Of a DNA stretch of 64,000 bases, positions 1-9,200 are shown piece after piece (the stretch's first letter is position 1; every line of letters begins with the position of its first letter). The notes beneath the pieces are model-generated. The model saw only the letters and a program-made list of their open reading frames with translations. It searched no databases and was not told where the DNA came from. Position numbers and translations under genes: made by a program. The DNA is taken from assembly GCA_020634245.1 (NCBI GenBank), contig JACKCC010000017.1:62001-126000 (forward strand), given 5' to 3'. This stretch comes from Ardenticatenaceae bacterium (GTDB lineage Bacteria > Chloroflexota > Anaerolineae > Promineifilales > Promineifilaceae).

Positions 1-200
1 CGTTGCTATCTGCTCCTGAATGACTGCTACTTGCTCCTAAATCGTTGCTACCCGCTTCTGAATGGCTGCTACCTGCTTCGGAACGGCTGCTACTAGCGTC
101 TGAATGATTGCTACTAGTTACTGAATGATTGCTACCTGCCCCTGAACGACTGCTACCCGCTTCGGAACCACTGCTGCGAACTCCTGAACAATTCCTACCG
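1..200. repeat. 21-bp degenerate tandem repeat at the left edge
   Basis: About nine consecutive 21-bp units of the form TGAAtgacTGCTACytgCTCC run from the window edge to about position 200, with substitutions but no change of length. A period of 21 equals seven codons. Read on the minus strand in one frame the array stays open for its whole length and gives a Ser/Gly/Ala/His-rich heptad of the type S-x-H-S-x-A-G. It could therefore be the coding repeat of a gene whose 3' end lies beyond the window. The plus strand has stops in the corresponding frame. Whether it is translated cannot be settled here. Confidence 0.75.
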
Positions 201-270
201 GGTTTTGAATGATTATTGGCTGGAATTATAACGGGGGAACGGCCGTTTCGCCACCATTTTCACCCATCCC

Positions 271-590
271 ACTGTACGGGCGACCCTTGTGGTCGCCCAA
301 TTTGCGGTTGCCCATGTGGTGTTTGGGCGCATCCAGGGCGGGCACAAGGCCGCGCCCCTACAATCCATCCATTTTGCGGTTGCCCATGTGTTGGGTGGAC
401 GCAATCGGGGGCGGGCACAAGGCCGCGCCCCTACAATCCATCCATTTTGCGGTTGCCCATGTGTTGGGTGGACGCAATCGGGGGCGGGCACAAGGCCGCG
501 CCCCTACAATCCATCCATTTTGCGGTTGCCCATGTGTTGGGTGGGCGCAATCGGGGGCGGGCACAAGGCCGCGCCCCTACGACGGCCGTT
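271..590. repeat. REP-like palindromes and 73-bp tandem array, left of RAYT
   Basis: A hairpin with GGGCGACC/GGTCGCCC arms (278-298) is followed by four successive units with an exact 73-bp period. Each carries a GC-rich imperfect palindrome around GGGCGGGCACAAGGCCGCGC and the segment TTTTGCGGTTGCCCATG. The array ends at the 3' end of the neighbouring transposase gene. Frames through it are open in several registers only because 73 bp is not a multiple of three and the unit lacks stops; I do not regard them as genes. Confidence 0.85.
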
Positions 591-1134
591 GCCATTTTTT
601 ATTAAATGCGTTTGGTGCGGCATCGGGATGTAATTTATCTTCCTGCCAATTGGCAGGATTGTTGATGATATACTCACGGATCGCATGCAATGCCCGTTCG
701 TTCCGAATAACATGGTCGTAAAAATCTCGCTGCCACAACCGTTTATGAAAGGGTTCCCATCCTTGCGTATTGATCCCGTCAATATACAGATTCGTGCTGA
801 TTGATTTGAACGCGCCCACGATATTGCCTAAAACAATCGGATTGTCGTTGGCATTCAATCCTGTTTTTGTAATCAAGATGATGCCATGGGAATGATTCGG
901 CATTAAACCAAATACGTCTAAATCAATCGTGGGAAATCGTTCTGGCAGCGCATACCAGCAAGCAATTACCATTTCGCCTGCGGGCGAAGGGTGCATTACT
1001 CCATCCTTAATTTCACCAAATCGACATTGCCCATCATTCACACAAATGGTGACGAAGTATGCGCCCGCCTGACTGTAATCGTATCCATTTAGCCGAATGG
1101 AACATCGATGATGTTTATGGGGATCGTAGGCCAT
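577..1134 (-). CDS. REP-associated tyrosine transposase (RAYT, Y1/IS200-like)
   Basis: A 185-residue single-domain HUH-type nuclease of the Y1 transposase superfamily (REP-associated branch), which is expected to nick single-stranded REP hairpins through a tyrosine. The HUH-type pair is His81-Ser-His83 in the block MPNHSHGIILI, and the probable nucleophile is Tyr139 in RDFYDHVIRN. The family-typical YIINNPANW block follows near residue 155. The length fits the family. The gene is bracketed by REP-like GC palindromes at 271-590 and 1148-1282, the usual context for RAYTs and the expected substrate. The start is the ATG at 1134. Unlike mobile IS200 elements no second gene is present. The function in REP maintenance is inferred from the family, not shown. 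Confidence 0.87.
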   Translation of the reverse strand: MAYDPHKHHRCSIRLNGYDYSQAGAYFVTICVNDGQCRFGEIKDGVMHPSPAGEMVIACWYALPERFPTIDLDVFGLMPNHSHGIILITKTGLNANDNPIVLGNIVGAFKSISTNLYIDGINTQGWEPFHKRLWQRDFYDHVIRNERALHAIREYIINNPANWQEDKLHPDAAPNAFNKKWQRPS

Positions 1135-1147
1135 TTGTTTTTACCTC

Positions 1148-1282
1148 TCATTTTGTACGGGCGACCCTCGTGGTCGCCCTTTTCTTGGGTGGGCGCATCC
1201 AGGGCGGGCACAAGGCCACGCCCCTACAATTCATCCCACTGTACGGGCACAACCGGGGGCGGGCACAAGGCCGCGCCCCTAC
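1148..1282. repeat. REP-like palindromes, right of RAYT
   Basis: These are direct-oriented copies of the left-hand elements: the GGGCGACC/GGTCGCCC hairpin at 1159-1179, then two copies of the GGGCGGGCACAAGGCC palindrome ending in CGCCCCTAC (about 1198-1228 and 1256-1282). The block GGGCGCATCCAGGGCGGGCA is shared with the left side. The last copy reaches the stop codon of the type ISP gene and may serve as its terminator hairpin. Confidence 0.8.
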
Positions 1283-4200
1283 GCAATGGGCCACTCAAGA
1301 ATAGCGGCATCAATTTGTTCCATGAGCGCCATCGTTTGCTGCAAGGCGACGATGGTGGCCTGATAATGCGTCAGGTCGTCATACGTCAGCGCCCGGCCGC
1401 GCCGGTCTTTAAGCCATTTGTCCAGCACCTGATAGCCGCCGATACGGAACTCCCATAAATCAGGGGCGATACCGGCAAAGTACTGGGCCTTGTTGATGTA
1501 AACCCGCCCCGCCTGCTCTCCTTTGGGCGGCGTGTATTGGGGGTACCCTTTGGCGACGGTATTGTCGCCGGGGATGGGATAGGTGGTGATGTGCTGGCTG
1601 ACGGCTGGCGCTTCCAGCAGATGCAGGCCGACCAGTTTTTGCCCCAATTCACACAGGGTGCGGAACAGGGCTGCGTTGGTGGTGATGGGGACGCGGGGGA
1701 AATCGATCTTCAGGAATTCGGCGTAGCGCTGGCGGTAGGTGGGGCTGTGGAAGATGGCGTAGATGTAGTGGAAGATGTCTTCGGGCGTAAAGACGTCCAG
1801 GTAGACCTCCGAGGTTTTGGAAACCTCGGAGGTCTGGAAAGGTTGAAACGTCAGCCCCAGCTTTTGCTCCATTTCGGCGACGAAGGCCGGGTTGAGGTTA
1901 GGCGTGCGCCCGCCGTTGGCCGCGTCTGGCGGCCAGGGGGAGATGTCAAACAGGGACGTTTGTTTGCGCGTGTCGTCTGTAGGGTAGAGATAGAGAGGAA
2001 ATAGGAAGTTGATATCGTAAGAAGCGCAAGATTTATGACCGCAAATGTTTCGTGTGACAAGCGAATCCCACTGATCGCGTGTTTGACGTGTTGTGATAAT
2101 CCCCAAGTTTTTCTTCGGTAACATATGGGGCATTACTTCTGACCGGGGTCTACAGTGAAATCCACGCGATTGTCCCGTGTAGTAGGTCTGACGAATATCA
2201 AAGGGGCGATATAAAATAGCCGCTATTCGTTCCATTTCTGGCCCAGTGGATTGCAAATCCGCTTGAGCAAGGTGCACCTTCCAATCATTTGCGTCTTTTC
2301 CAAGGTTGTATTTAGTGCGCGCTTCCTCGACTGGCAATTGGGCAAAATCTTGAACGGTTTCCCATATATCTTGTTCTGTCCAATGAATGGAAAGACGGTC
2401 GCGAGCGGTCACTATTCCAACTGAATTTGCAGGGAGAACATCTGTAATTTTCCATCCCTGTTTATACTCATCCAACAAATCCACATTCTGGGGAACAAAT
2501 AGATAAAAAGGCGGTTGTGGTTCTAACTGCTCCCAATCGGTTACGATCATATCTTTTGCAAGAAGTTGTTCGTACTTGTTAGCCCGCGTCCCCCATAAAT
2601 CGGCGTGATAAATTTGGGCCGGGCCGGTCTTGCCCGGCTGCTTAACAAAAATACCAATCGCCACCCCTTGCATAATGTCAAACACATTCTGGTCGGCGCT
2701 GCCATCGGGGGCCGTTTCCTTCTTCTTGGCGTTGCCATGCAGGTCTAAAATATAAATCTCGCTGAACGTCTCCAGCAGTGACTGCCGCATCCCGCGAAAG
2801 GTGGGATTATCCAGGTAGCCATTGTTGCTGATAAAAGCCAAAACCCCCTGCCCGCTCTGCTCAATCCGCCACTGGCCAAAACGGATAAACTTCACGTAAT
2901 CGTCTTGCAACCATTTGGGGTTGCGTTCGCCCAACGGTTGGCCGTCTACCTCATAATAACTGGCCGTTTTGCTGCCGTCGGGCAGTTGGCCTTTCAGCAG
3001 GCCATCAATCCAGGCCCCCTTGTTGGCGCTGTGCCCCGAATAGGGCGGGTTGCCCAGCACCACCAACACCGGCAGGAAGCGCTTGACCTCATTGGCGGCA
3101 TTGGTCTCGTCGGCCACCCACTGCGTAAACAGGGGCAGCCCGGTCATCTCATGCGCTTCCTCCAGCGTATTGGTCAAATAGACCCCCAGCCGCTCATCAT
3201 CATCGGGAATGTAAGCCCATTGGCCGGCAATGGCCTCCGGCAAATCACGCCCGGCCAACTGCAAGCTGAGCTTAAAATGGGCCACCGCATACGAAGCCAT
3301 CAACAGTTCAAAGCCAAACAGGCGGGGCAGTAAATGATGCTTCACATAGCCGGGCCACATCCCGGCGTTCCCCTGTTCCATAAACTGCTGCCGGATATGG
3401 TCAATGACGGCATATAAAAACGTCCCCGTCCCCGTCGCCGGGTCCAGCACCAGCACCTTGTGGCTTTCGGTCGTCTTACGCGTCTGCTTCTTGCCCTTCA
3501 CCTTCAGGCCGGGGTCATAATTGGGGATGGTGGTTTTACTGCTGTCGGCCAATCCCTGCGGGCAGTCAAAGCGCGTCTTCAGCAAATGATCCACCGAGCG
3601 CACGATGTAACTGACCACCGGCTCCGGCGTGTAATAAACGCCCCGCGCCTCGCGCAGTTTGGGATCATAGGCAGCCAGAAACGTCTCGTAAAAATGAACA
3701 ATCGGGTCTTCCTGCCGCGTCCGCTTGCCAAAATCAGCCAGGACCTTGTCCATGTTGGTATGGGCCAGCAGGTTAACCAGATCATTGACAAAGGGGGCAA
3801 ACGGCTCATCGTCCAGTTCGATGCTGGTCATCCGGGCGAAAAAGCGGCGCAAAAAGGGGTTGGATTTGGGAATCAGGTTTTGCGCCTCATGGCGGCTGAA
3901 CGTTTCCGGCGTCGTGTCCATCAACCGGGCCGAAAAGAGGCCGTAGGCCAGCGTCTGGGCCACCATGTCGGCAAAATCGGCCGTGCGTTCCGGCTGGCCC
4001 ATGTCGGCGATGAGCACCTGGGCAAACGCTTCGCGCCAGCCTTGCAGCAAGTTCGATTCCTGCCCCGTCTCAAAGGCGGTAATGATGATGTCGCGGATGA
4101 TGTGGGTCAGCCGGGCCATGCGCTCGGCCAGTTCTTTGGGCGTGTTGACGGCTTCGGTTTCGTGGGCCAGGAAGTTTTGCAATAATGTGGCCACTGCTTC

Positions 4201-4386
4201 GCTACCCTCTTTTTCCGTTTTCAGCTTGCCGCCCGCTTGGGGGCGGGCCAGGCGGGCTTCCTGCCGCAGTTCGCCATCCACGTACCAGCGGAATTCCAGG
4301 TAATCGGTGAGGATGAGGTTGCCCAGGGCGCGGCGGTAGCGCTTTAACTGTTCGCTGCGCTCGATATCGTTGAGCGCTTTGCCCAC
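1279..4386 (-). CDS. Type ISP-like restriction-modification enzyme, methylase/specificity part, 5'-truncated by an IS
   Basis: Residues here count from the GTG at 4386, but the frame continues upstream to the IS at 4551. That extra stretch has the nuclease-like block GYIEAKD, typical of the PD-(D/E)xK end of this family. The N6-adenine methylase core follows: YYTPEPVVSYIV near 251, SAM motif DPATGTGTF at 315-323, catalytic NPPYS at 446-450. The C-terminal part carries the family block FTPEDIFHYIYAIFHSP, associated with target recognition. No helicase domain is seen, so this is the shorter relative of LlaGI-type enzymes. Rejoined with the 22 codons at 5845-5908 the gene would encode about 1108 residues in one frame. 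The IS probably removes normal expression of the nuclease end; a truncated methylase could still be made. Confidence 0.85.
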   Translation of the reverse strand: MGKALNDIERSEQLKRYRRALGNLILTDYLEFRWYVDGELRQEARLARPQAGGKLKTEKEGSEAVATLLQNFLAHETEAVNTPKELAERMARLTHIIRDIIITAFETGQESNLLQGWREAFAQVLIADMGQPERTADFADMVAQTLAYGLFSARLMDTTPETFSRHEAQNLIPKSNPFLRRFFARMTSIELDDEPFAPFVNDLVNLLAHTNMDKVLADFGKRTRQEDPIVHFYETFLAAYDPKLREARGVYYTPEPVVSYIVRSVDHLLKTRFDCPQGLADSSKTTIPNYDPGLKVKGKKQTRKTTESHKVLVLDPATGTGTFLYAVIDHIRQQFMEQGNAGMWPGYVKHHLLPRLFGFELLMASYAVAHFKLSLQLAGRDLPEAIAGQWAYIPDDDERLGVYLTNTLEEAHEMTGLPLFTQWVADETNAANEVKRFLPVLVVLGNPPYSGHSANKGAWIDGLLKGQLPDGSKTASYYEVDGQPLGERNPKWLQDDYVKFIRFGQWRIEQSGQGVLAFISNNGYLDNPTFRGMRQSLLETFSEIYILDLHGNAKKKETAPDGSADQNVFDIMQGVAIGIFVKQPGKTGPAQIYHADLWGTRANKYEQLLAKDMIVTDWEQLEPQPPFYLFVPQNVDLLDEYKQGWKITDVLPANSVGIVTARDRLSIHWTEQDIWETVQDFAQLPVEEARTKYNLGKDANDWKVHLAQADLQSTGPEMERIAAILYRPFDIRQTYYTGQSRGFHCRPRSEVMPHMLPKKNLGIITTRQTRDQWDSLVTRNICGHKSCASYDINFLFPLYLYPTDDTRKQTSLFDISPWPPDAANGGRTPNLNPAFVAEMEQKLGLTFQPFQTSEVSKTSEVYLDVFTPEDIFHYIYAIFHSPTYRQRYAEFLKIDFPRVPITTNAALFRTLCELGQKLVGLHLLEAPAVSQHITTYPIPGDNTVAKGYPQYTPPKGEQAGRVYINKAQYFAGIAPDLWEFRIGGYQVLDKWLKDRRGRALTYDDLTHYQATIVALQQTMALMEQIDAAILEWPIA

Positions 4387-4541
4387 GTCTTTGGCTTCGA
4401 TGTAGCCGACGGTGAAGCCGCTGCGCGTGACGATATAGTCGGGCGCGCCGCAGGCGATTTGTTTGGGTTCGTTGGTGGCTGTGATTTGTGGCTCGATTGC
4501 TTCCAGTAAAGTTTTGAGGGTGGGGCGGTGGGTGTGTTCGG

Positions 4542-4551
4542 TGGCATTGCC
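4542..4551. repeat. Left target-site duplication of the ISAs1-family element
   Basis: TGGCATTGCC directly abuts the left inverted repeat and is repeated exactly at 5845-5854. Removing the element and one copy restores the reading frame of the interrupted gene. Confidence 0.9.
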
Positions 4552-5844
4552 CAGGACTTTTCCAAACTCATAAGAAAATAACTAGAAGAACCTCATTTTG
4601 TTACACTTGAGATTTTCCAAGACCACCAAGTAAACAAAAGAGGTTCATTACGAAGCATATCACATTTACAAACGAACAATTAGAAAACGTCGTTTTTGAC
4701 CTGGGTGGCCTTTTTGAATTGTTCCAACAGATCCCAGACACGCGAAAAGCGCAGGGGAAACTATACCCATTGCCATTTTTATTGTCAGCCATCTTGTTAG
4801 CCCGATTATCCGGTGAGCATACGCCGACTGGCATTACCGCTTGGATTCGCTTACGCCGCTCGCTTTTGGTTGCGGTATTGCCAACGACACGATTTACGGC
4901 CCCATCCTTGAACACGATCCGACGCGTTCTGGATGAAGTCATATCAGCGGATGAATTGCATCGGATATTCCGCCAATTCTTGCATCTGAACTATGGCGGA
5001 CAGCAAAGCGTCCTCATTACGATGGATGGCAAGACTTTGCGCGGCACAATTCCTGCGGGAAAAACACAGGGCGTTCATCTATTGGCCGCCTACTTGCCGG
5101 AAGAAGGGATTGTTTTGGCTCAAGTAGAGGTTGATAAGAAGGCAAAGGAAAACGAAATCAAGGCTGCGCCCAAATTGCTGCACCAACTCGACTTGAGAGG
5201 GCGGGTTGTCTCTGGAGATGCTATGTTCGCTCAACGGAAGTTGTCGGTGCAGATTATGGCTCAGGGTGGCGATTATCTTTGGTTTGTCAAAAGCAACCAG
5301 CCCCGTTTGCTAGGGGATGTCGAGCAATTCTTTGTGCCGCCGCGCAAAGAGAAAGGATGGCACACGCCACCGCTGCCCCAAGGTATTGCCCAAGCGACAA
5401 ATAAAACGCATGGTCGTTTGGAGCAGCGAACTATCACGGTAATGAGCGATGACACCCGCTTTATCAACTGGCCTGGATTGCGTCAGGTTTTCAAGCTGGA
5501 GAGAAAAGTGACAAAACTCTCCACTGGCAAATGTACCTACGAAGTTGTTTATGGCATTACTAGCGTTCCCCAGGAACGTGCCGATGCGTCCTGTTTGTTA
5601 GCGTGGACACGCCATCACTGGGGCATTGAAAATGGGTTACATTACCGTCGCGATGTCACGCTCAAGGAAGATGCAACCAGGATGTCAGGAACACCACAAG
5701 CCAGCGTAGTGGCTACAATTAACAACTTCATTGTCGGGTTAGCTGGCAAGCTTGGCTTCACAAATCTGCCAACCATGTTGCGTATGGCCAATGCCAAGAT
5801 CAATTTCGCCCTTTACAATTATTTATGAGTTTGGAAAGGTCCTG
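4552..5844 (+). mobile_element. ISAs1-family insertion sequence, 1293 bp
   Basis: The element is delimited by terminal inverted repeats: CAGGACTTTTCCAAACTCAT at the left end (4552-4571), and its complement with one mismatch at the right end (about 5825-5844). It is flanked by a 10-bp target duplication, within the range known for the ISAs1 family, and contains one transposase gene. No copy of the window-wide palindrome ACGGCCGT lies in it, which fits a recent arrival. It sits inside a type ISP restriction-methylation gene, in the opposite orientation. Confidence 0.93.
4719..5828 (+). CDS. ISAs1-family DDE transposase
   Basis: Full-length-looking transposase of 369 residues from the TTG at 4719. 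The N-terminal block IPDTRKAQGKLYPL is the typical ISAs1-family opening. The DDE triad can be placed as Asp in ITMDGKTLRG, Asp in VSGDAMFAQ, and Glu in HHWGIENGLHYRRDVTLKED. The frame is open further upstream to about 4623 without ATG or GTG, and gives family-like sequence (VVFDLGGLFELFQQ). The true start may thus be a rare codon such as the ATT at 4647, preceded by AGAGG. The gene ends in the right inverted repeat, as is common for compact elements. No frameshift or stop is visible, so the element may be active. Confidence 0.92.
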   Translation: MFQQIPDTRKAQGKLYPLPFLLSAILLARLSGEHTPTGITAWIRLRRSLLVAVLPTTRFTAPSLNTIRRVLDEVISADELHRIFRQFLHLNYGGQQSVLITMDGKTLRGTIPAGKTQGVHLLAAYLPEEGIVLAQVEVDKKAKENEIKAAPKLLHQLDLRGRVVSGDAMFAQRKLSVQIMAQGGDYLWFVKSNQPRLLGDVEQFFVPPRKEKGWHTPPLPQGIAQATNKTHGRLEQRTITVMSDDTRFINWPGLRQVFKLERKVTKLSTGKCTYEVVYGITSVPQERADASCLLAWTRHHWGIENGLHYRRDVTLKEDATRMSGTPQASVVATINNFIVGLAGKLGFTNLPTMLRMANAKINFALYNYL

Positions 5845-5854
5845 TGGCATTGCC
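5845..5854. repeat. Right target-site duplication of the ISAs1-family element
   Basis: TGGCATTGCC, identical to 4542-4551, directly follows the right inverted repeat. Confidence 0.9.
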
Positions 5855-5908
5855 CGCTTTAAGCGCAGTTTCGATGGTGTTGAGGTATTGTTTGAAAAGG
5901 GTTGACAT
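5845..5908 (-). pseudogene. Severed N-terminus of the type ISP restriction-modification gene
   Basis: From the ATG at 5908 the minus strand encodes MSTLFKQYLNTIETALKAGN-AT and then runs into the IS. The same GNAT codons reappear across the element at 4542-4551, followed by EHTHRPTLKTLLEAI, family-like sequence in the same frame. The precise join supports one ancestral gene cut 20-22 codons from its start. Any product from this start would end within the IS terminus. Confidence 0.85.
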
Positions 5909-5984
5909 GCTGGCCTTCTCCCAAGTCAGAGAATGGATAAAGTTGGATGACGGTAAGTATAGGATGTTGGTGGATATTTGGGAA

Positions 5985-6279
5985 GGGGGAACGGCCGTGT
6001 CGGTAAAAGCAAACGCATTGCGGCGGCTGCCCAGCGTCTCATTCGTCAAGTGCCTGGCACTGCCTACTCAACTGCCCACACGTGTACGGCCGTTGCCTTC
6101 CCCCGAATCTGCACCTCGCCTAAATCGGTAAAGGTAAACGCATCGCGGCGGCTGCCCAGCGCCTATACCTCAAGTGCCAGGCACGGGGCGGCGGCCTTTG
6201 AATGACCAAAATGGTTCGCCCCGTGACTGGCACTGCCTTACTCCACGACCAGGATGGTTTACCCCGTGCCTGGCACTGC
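5985..6279 (-). repeat. Decayed extra copies of the cyclase gene 3' end
   Basis: The 372-bp gap between the severed restriction gene and the cyclase holds two extra copies of the last codons of the cyclase gene. The nearer (about 6054-6165) repeats about 80 bp almost exactly at an offset of 216 bp and still encodes ALGSRRDAFTFTDLGEVQ through TAVHVWAVE and a stop. The farther one (5985-6049) keeps only LGSRRNAFAFTD. Short AGTGCC-GGCACT palindromes sit at the junctions (6048-6062, 6172-6184, 6266-6276). I see no independent gene here. Confidence 0.8.
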
Positions 6280-9200
6280 CTACTCTACCGCCCAAATGTG
6301 TACGGCCGTTGCCTTCCCCCGAATCTGCACCTCGCCCAAATCGGTAAAGGTAAACGCATCGCGGCGGCTGCCCAGCGCTTCATACGTCTGGCCGCTGATG
6401 AGAATGCCGTGCTGCGGATATTCCTTATTCAGCGCCTCAATCCGTGACGCCAGATTGACCGTATCGCCGATGACCGTGTACTCTTGCCGCTCCGGCGGCC
6501 CGACGGCCCCGGCTAACACCATCCCTGTGCTGATGCCTACGCCAATGCGGATCGGTTCTTCACCGCGTGCGGCCAGCCGTTCATTCAGCGCGGCCAGATT
6601 TTGCCGCATGGCTAGCGCCGTCTGTACGGCGTGATAGGCGCTTTCCTGGAGATGTTTGGGCGCGCCGTAAATAATCAGCGTGCTGTCGCCGCCAAACTTG
6701 TTAACCGTGCCGTCATGCTGCTGGGCGGCGTTGACGACCACCGGTAAATATTCGTTGAGCAGAGCCACGATTTCGGCCGGTGTCGCTTTTTCCGAACGAG
6801 CCGTGAAGCCGCGAATGTCGCAGAAGAGAACACTGACAACCCGGTTTTCGCCTTCCAGCTTCACCTGCCCGGTGCGAATCGCTTCGGCGACCTCCTGACT
6901 CACGAAACGGCCGAACATATCGCGCAGCCATTCCCGTTCGCGCAGCCCGGCGACCATTTCGTTGTAAGCGCCGGTCAACTGGGTCAACTCGTCCCGGCTT
7001 TTGACTTTGAACTGCACTGATAAATCGCCCTGCCCGACGCGGCGAGTGTCGGCGGCCAGGCGCTGCACCGGCGCAGCAACAGCCCCGCCAATGGCCTGGG
7101 CCAGAATCACCCCGGCCAGAACGGCGATAACGCCGGCCAATTGGAATAATGTCCGGCTTTCGGCCAGAAAATCATCAATAGGCGCGGTAAGAACGCCCAT
7201 TTGCAATGCTCCATTGATGGAGCCGCTTTCCTCATCGCGCAGCGGTGTCGTCACCTGCCAGATGGGAGCGCCCTGCCATTCGGTTTCTTCGAACTGTGTT
7301 TGGGCGGGCAGGGGGATTTCGCTGCCGATTAGATCGAATTGGTTGGAAAGTTGGATGGCGCCGTCTTCGTTGGCAACGGCCGTGTACGCCACCGCCTCGT
7401 TCTGTAATTGTTCACTCAAATCCTGGACCTGTCCCAGATTAGCGCCCTGCATCAGGCGGAACAGGTCGGTCAGGTCGGAAATATCGGAGAGATTAAGCTG
7501 TTGGTCGGCGATGCCCGACGCCAAAAGCTGCGCCGCCCATTCGGCTCCGGCAATGAGCGTGCCTCGCGTCACTTCTTCTACCTTGCGCCGTTCGATGGGT
7601 AGAACAACCTGTTCCAGCGCCCCCACTAGCAAAATGAGGAGAATGATCATAACGGCCGTTAACTGCCAGCGCAGTGACACATTCAGTCGTTTTGGTAGGG
7701 CGATTTTGGAAAATCGTCCCTGTCTAACTTGCGCGGCTCCGGCTGCCAATTGGCGCGTCGTTCGCACCAGCGGCGTTGTTGCCCAAAAAGCCAGCGCCAA
7801 TCCCAGGGCCAAAATCAGCCCGCCCACCAGCAAAATCGCCCGGTTTAAATCGCGCAAAAAGTCCCTGATTTCGCCCAACTCCATTTGCAGACGGACGCTG
7901 CCCAGCAAATTGCCATTGGCATTGCGGATGGGTGCTGCTGCCCGGATTTGGCGCTGGCCGGTGTCGGTTTGGGTAACGGCCGTAACCGTTCTCTCCTCAT
8001 CCGCCAACGGTTCCAGCACCTCCCCAATCTGCCCCATGTCGAAACCAAACAAGACGATGTTATCCTGGTCGGTGACGACGAATTCTGTTAGCCCAAAAGC
8101 GTTCATCTCATCAATTAACGAGCGGAACTGGAGCAGGGTTTCGGCATCTAAATTGCCCGATTGCAAATCTTCCAGCGTCAACGTTTGGGCGTCGGGCGGT
8201 AGATTGAATTGGACCATACTGGCGCTGAATTCGATCATCGTTGTTACGGTGTCGATGGTCGTTTCTTCCAGTTTGTTGCGGGCGTGGCGCACCACGGTAG
8301 CTGTGAGTCCTATCAGAACGAGGAGCATGAGAATGGCCGTGCCCAGTACAAACCGTGTCCGAATGCTGCCCCGGCTGAACAGACCTGAAACTTCCCGCCG
8401 CACATCAGGCTGGTAGCTGGTGTTCAGCGTCTCCATCGCCGTGCCCCGCAGTACCGAACGCGACGGCCAGTAGGCAGCCGCAGCCGCCACCAATGGCGCG
8501 ATGATCATGCCGGCAATCCCGGAATTAACGGCCGTAGGCGCGATTTCCCAAACCGCTTCCCACAAGGGCAAATCCACTAATCCAAAAGAGATGCCACCGT
8601 AGCTCAGGCCAAAGATGAAAGCCAATCCTAATCCGGCTGCCAGGCCCACTAACCCGCCAATCAAACCCATCAGCGCTGCTTCGCCAGTGACGATAGTCAC
8701 CGCTTGCCGCCGTGTCATCCCCACCGCCCGCAGCAGTCCCAATTCGTGCCGCCGCTCGGTGATGCTCATGACCGTTGTGTTGACCATGCCCAGCGCCGCC
8801 GCCACGACAGCCAGGGCCAGCATGGCGTAGGTCATCGTTTCCAACTGGTCGCTGGTGTCCAGAATGGCGTTCAATTCCTCTTCCGTGTCGGTAATCCAGG
8901 CGGCGTCGCCGTGTTTGTCGGCCAGTGCCTCCAGTTCGGCGCGAAAGTCTGTTTCGTCGGTTCCCGGCCGCGGCCAGATGGTCAACGCCGTCGGGTTACC
9001 CACGTCGAACAGGTCTTTAGCGGCCATGCTGATGCGCGACACGGGCAGATTGCCGCCGCTGCCAATCCCGGCGACAGTACAATCTACCGGCCCGTCTTTG
9101 CCGGGCAAGGTGAGGGTATCGCCCACACCCACCTCGTGCCGATTGGCGACAGCCGGTGGTAACAGCAGTCCACAGCCCGCTTCCATGATGGGCACGGCCG

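Noticed and set aside
1..590. CRISPR array
   Set aside because: The 21-bp and 73-bp units are contiguous tandem repeats without unique spacers, and no cas genes are present.
209..721. Several overlapping open frames on both strands
   Set aside because: They run through the 73-bp tandem array, whose unit lacks stops; the products are the repeat in three registers and resemble no protein.
3460..4185. 241-codon plus-strand frame opposite the type ISP gene
   Set aside because: Shadow of the conserved methylase sequence; no ribosome site or family signal.
7001..8416. 471-codon open frame on the plus strand, with many others opposite the permease-cyclase gene
   Set aside because: Antisense shadows in high-GC coding sequence; Arg/Ser/Pro-rich, no motifs, while the minus strand encodes recognisable domains.
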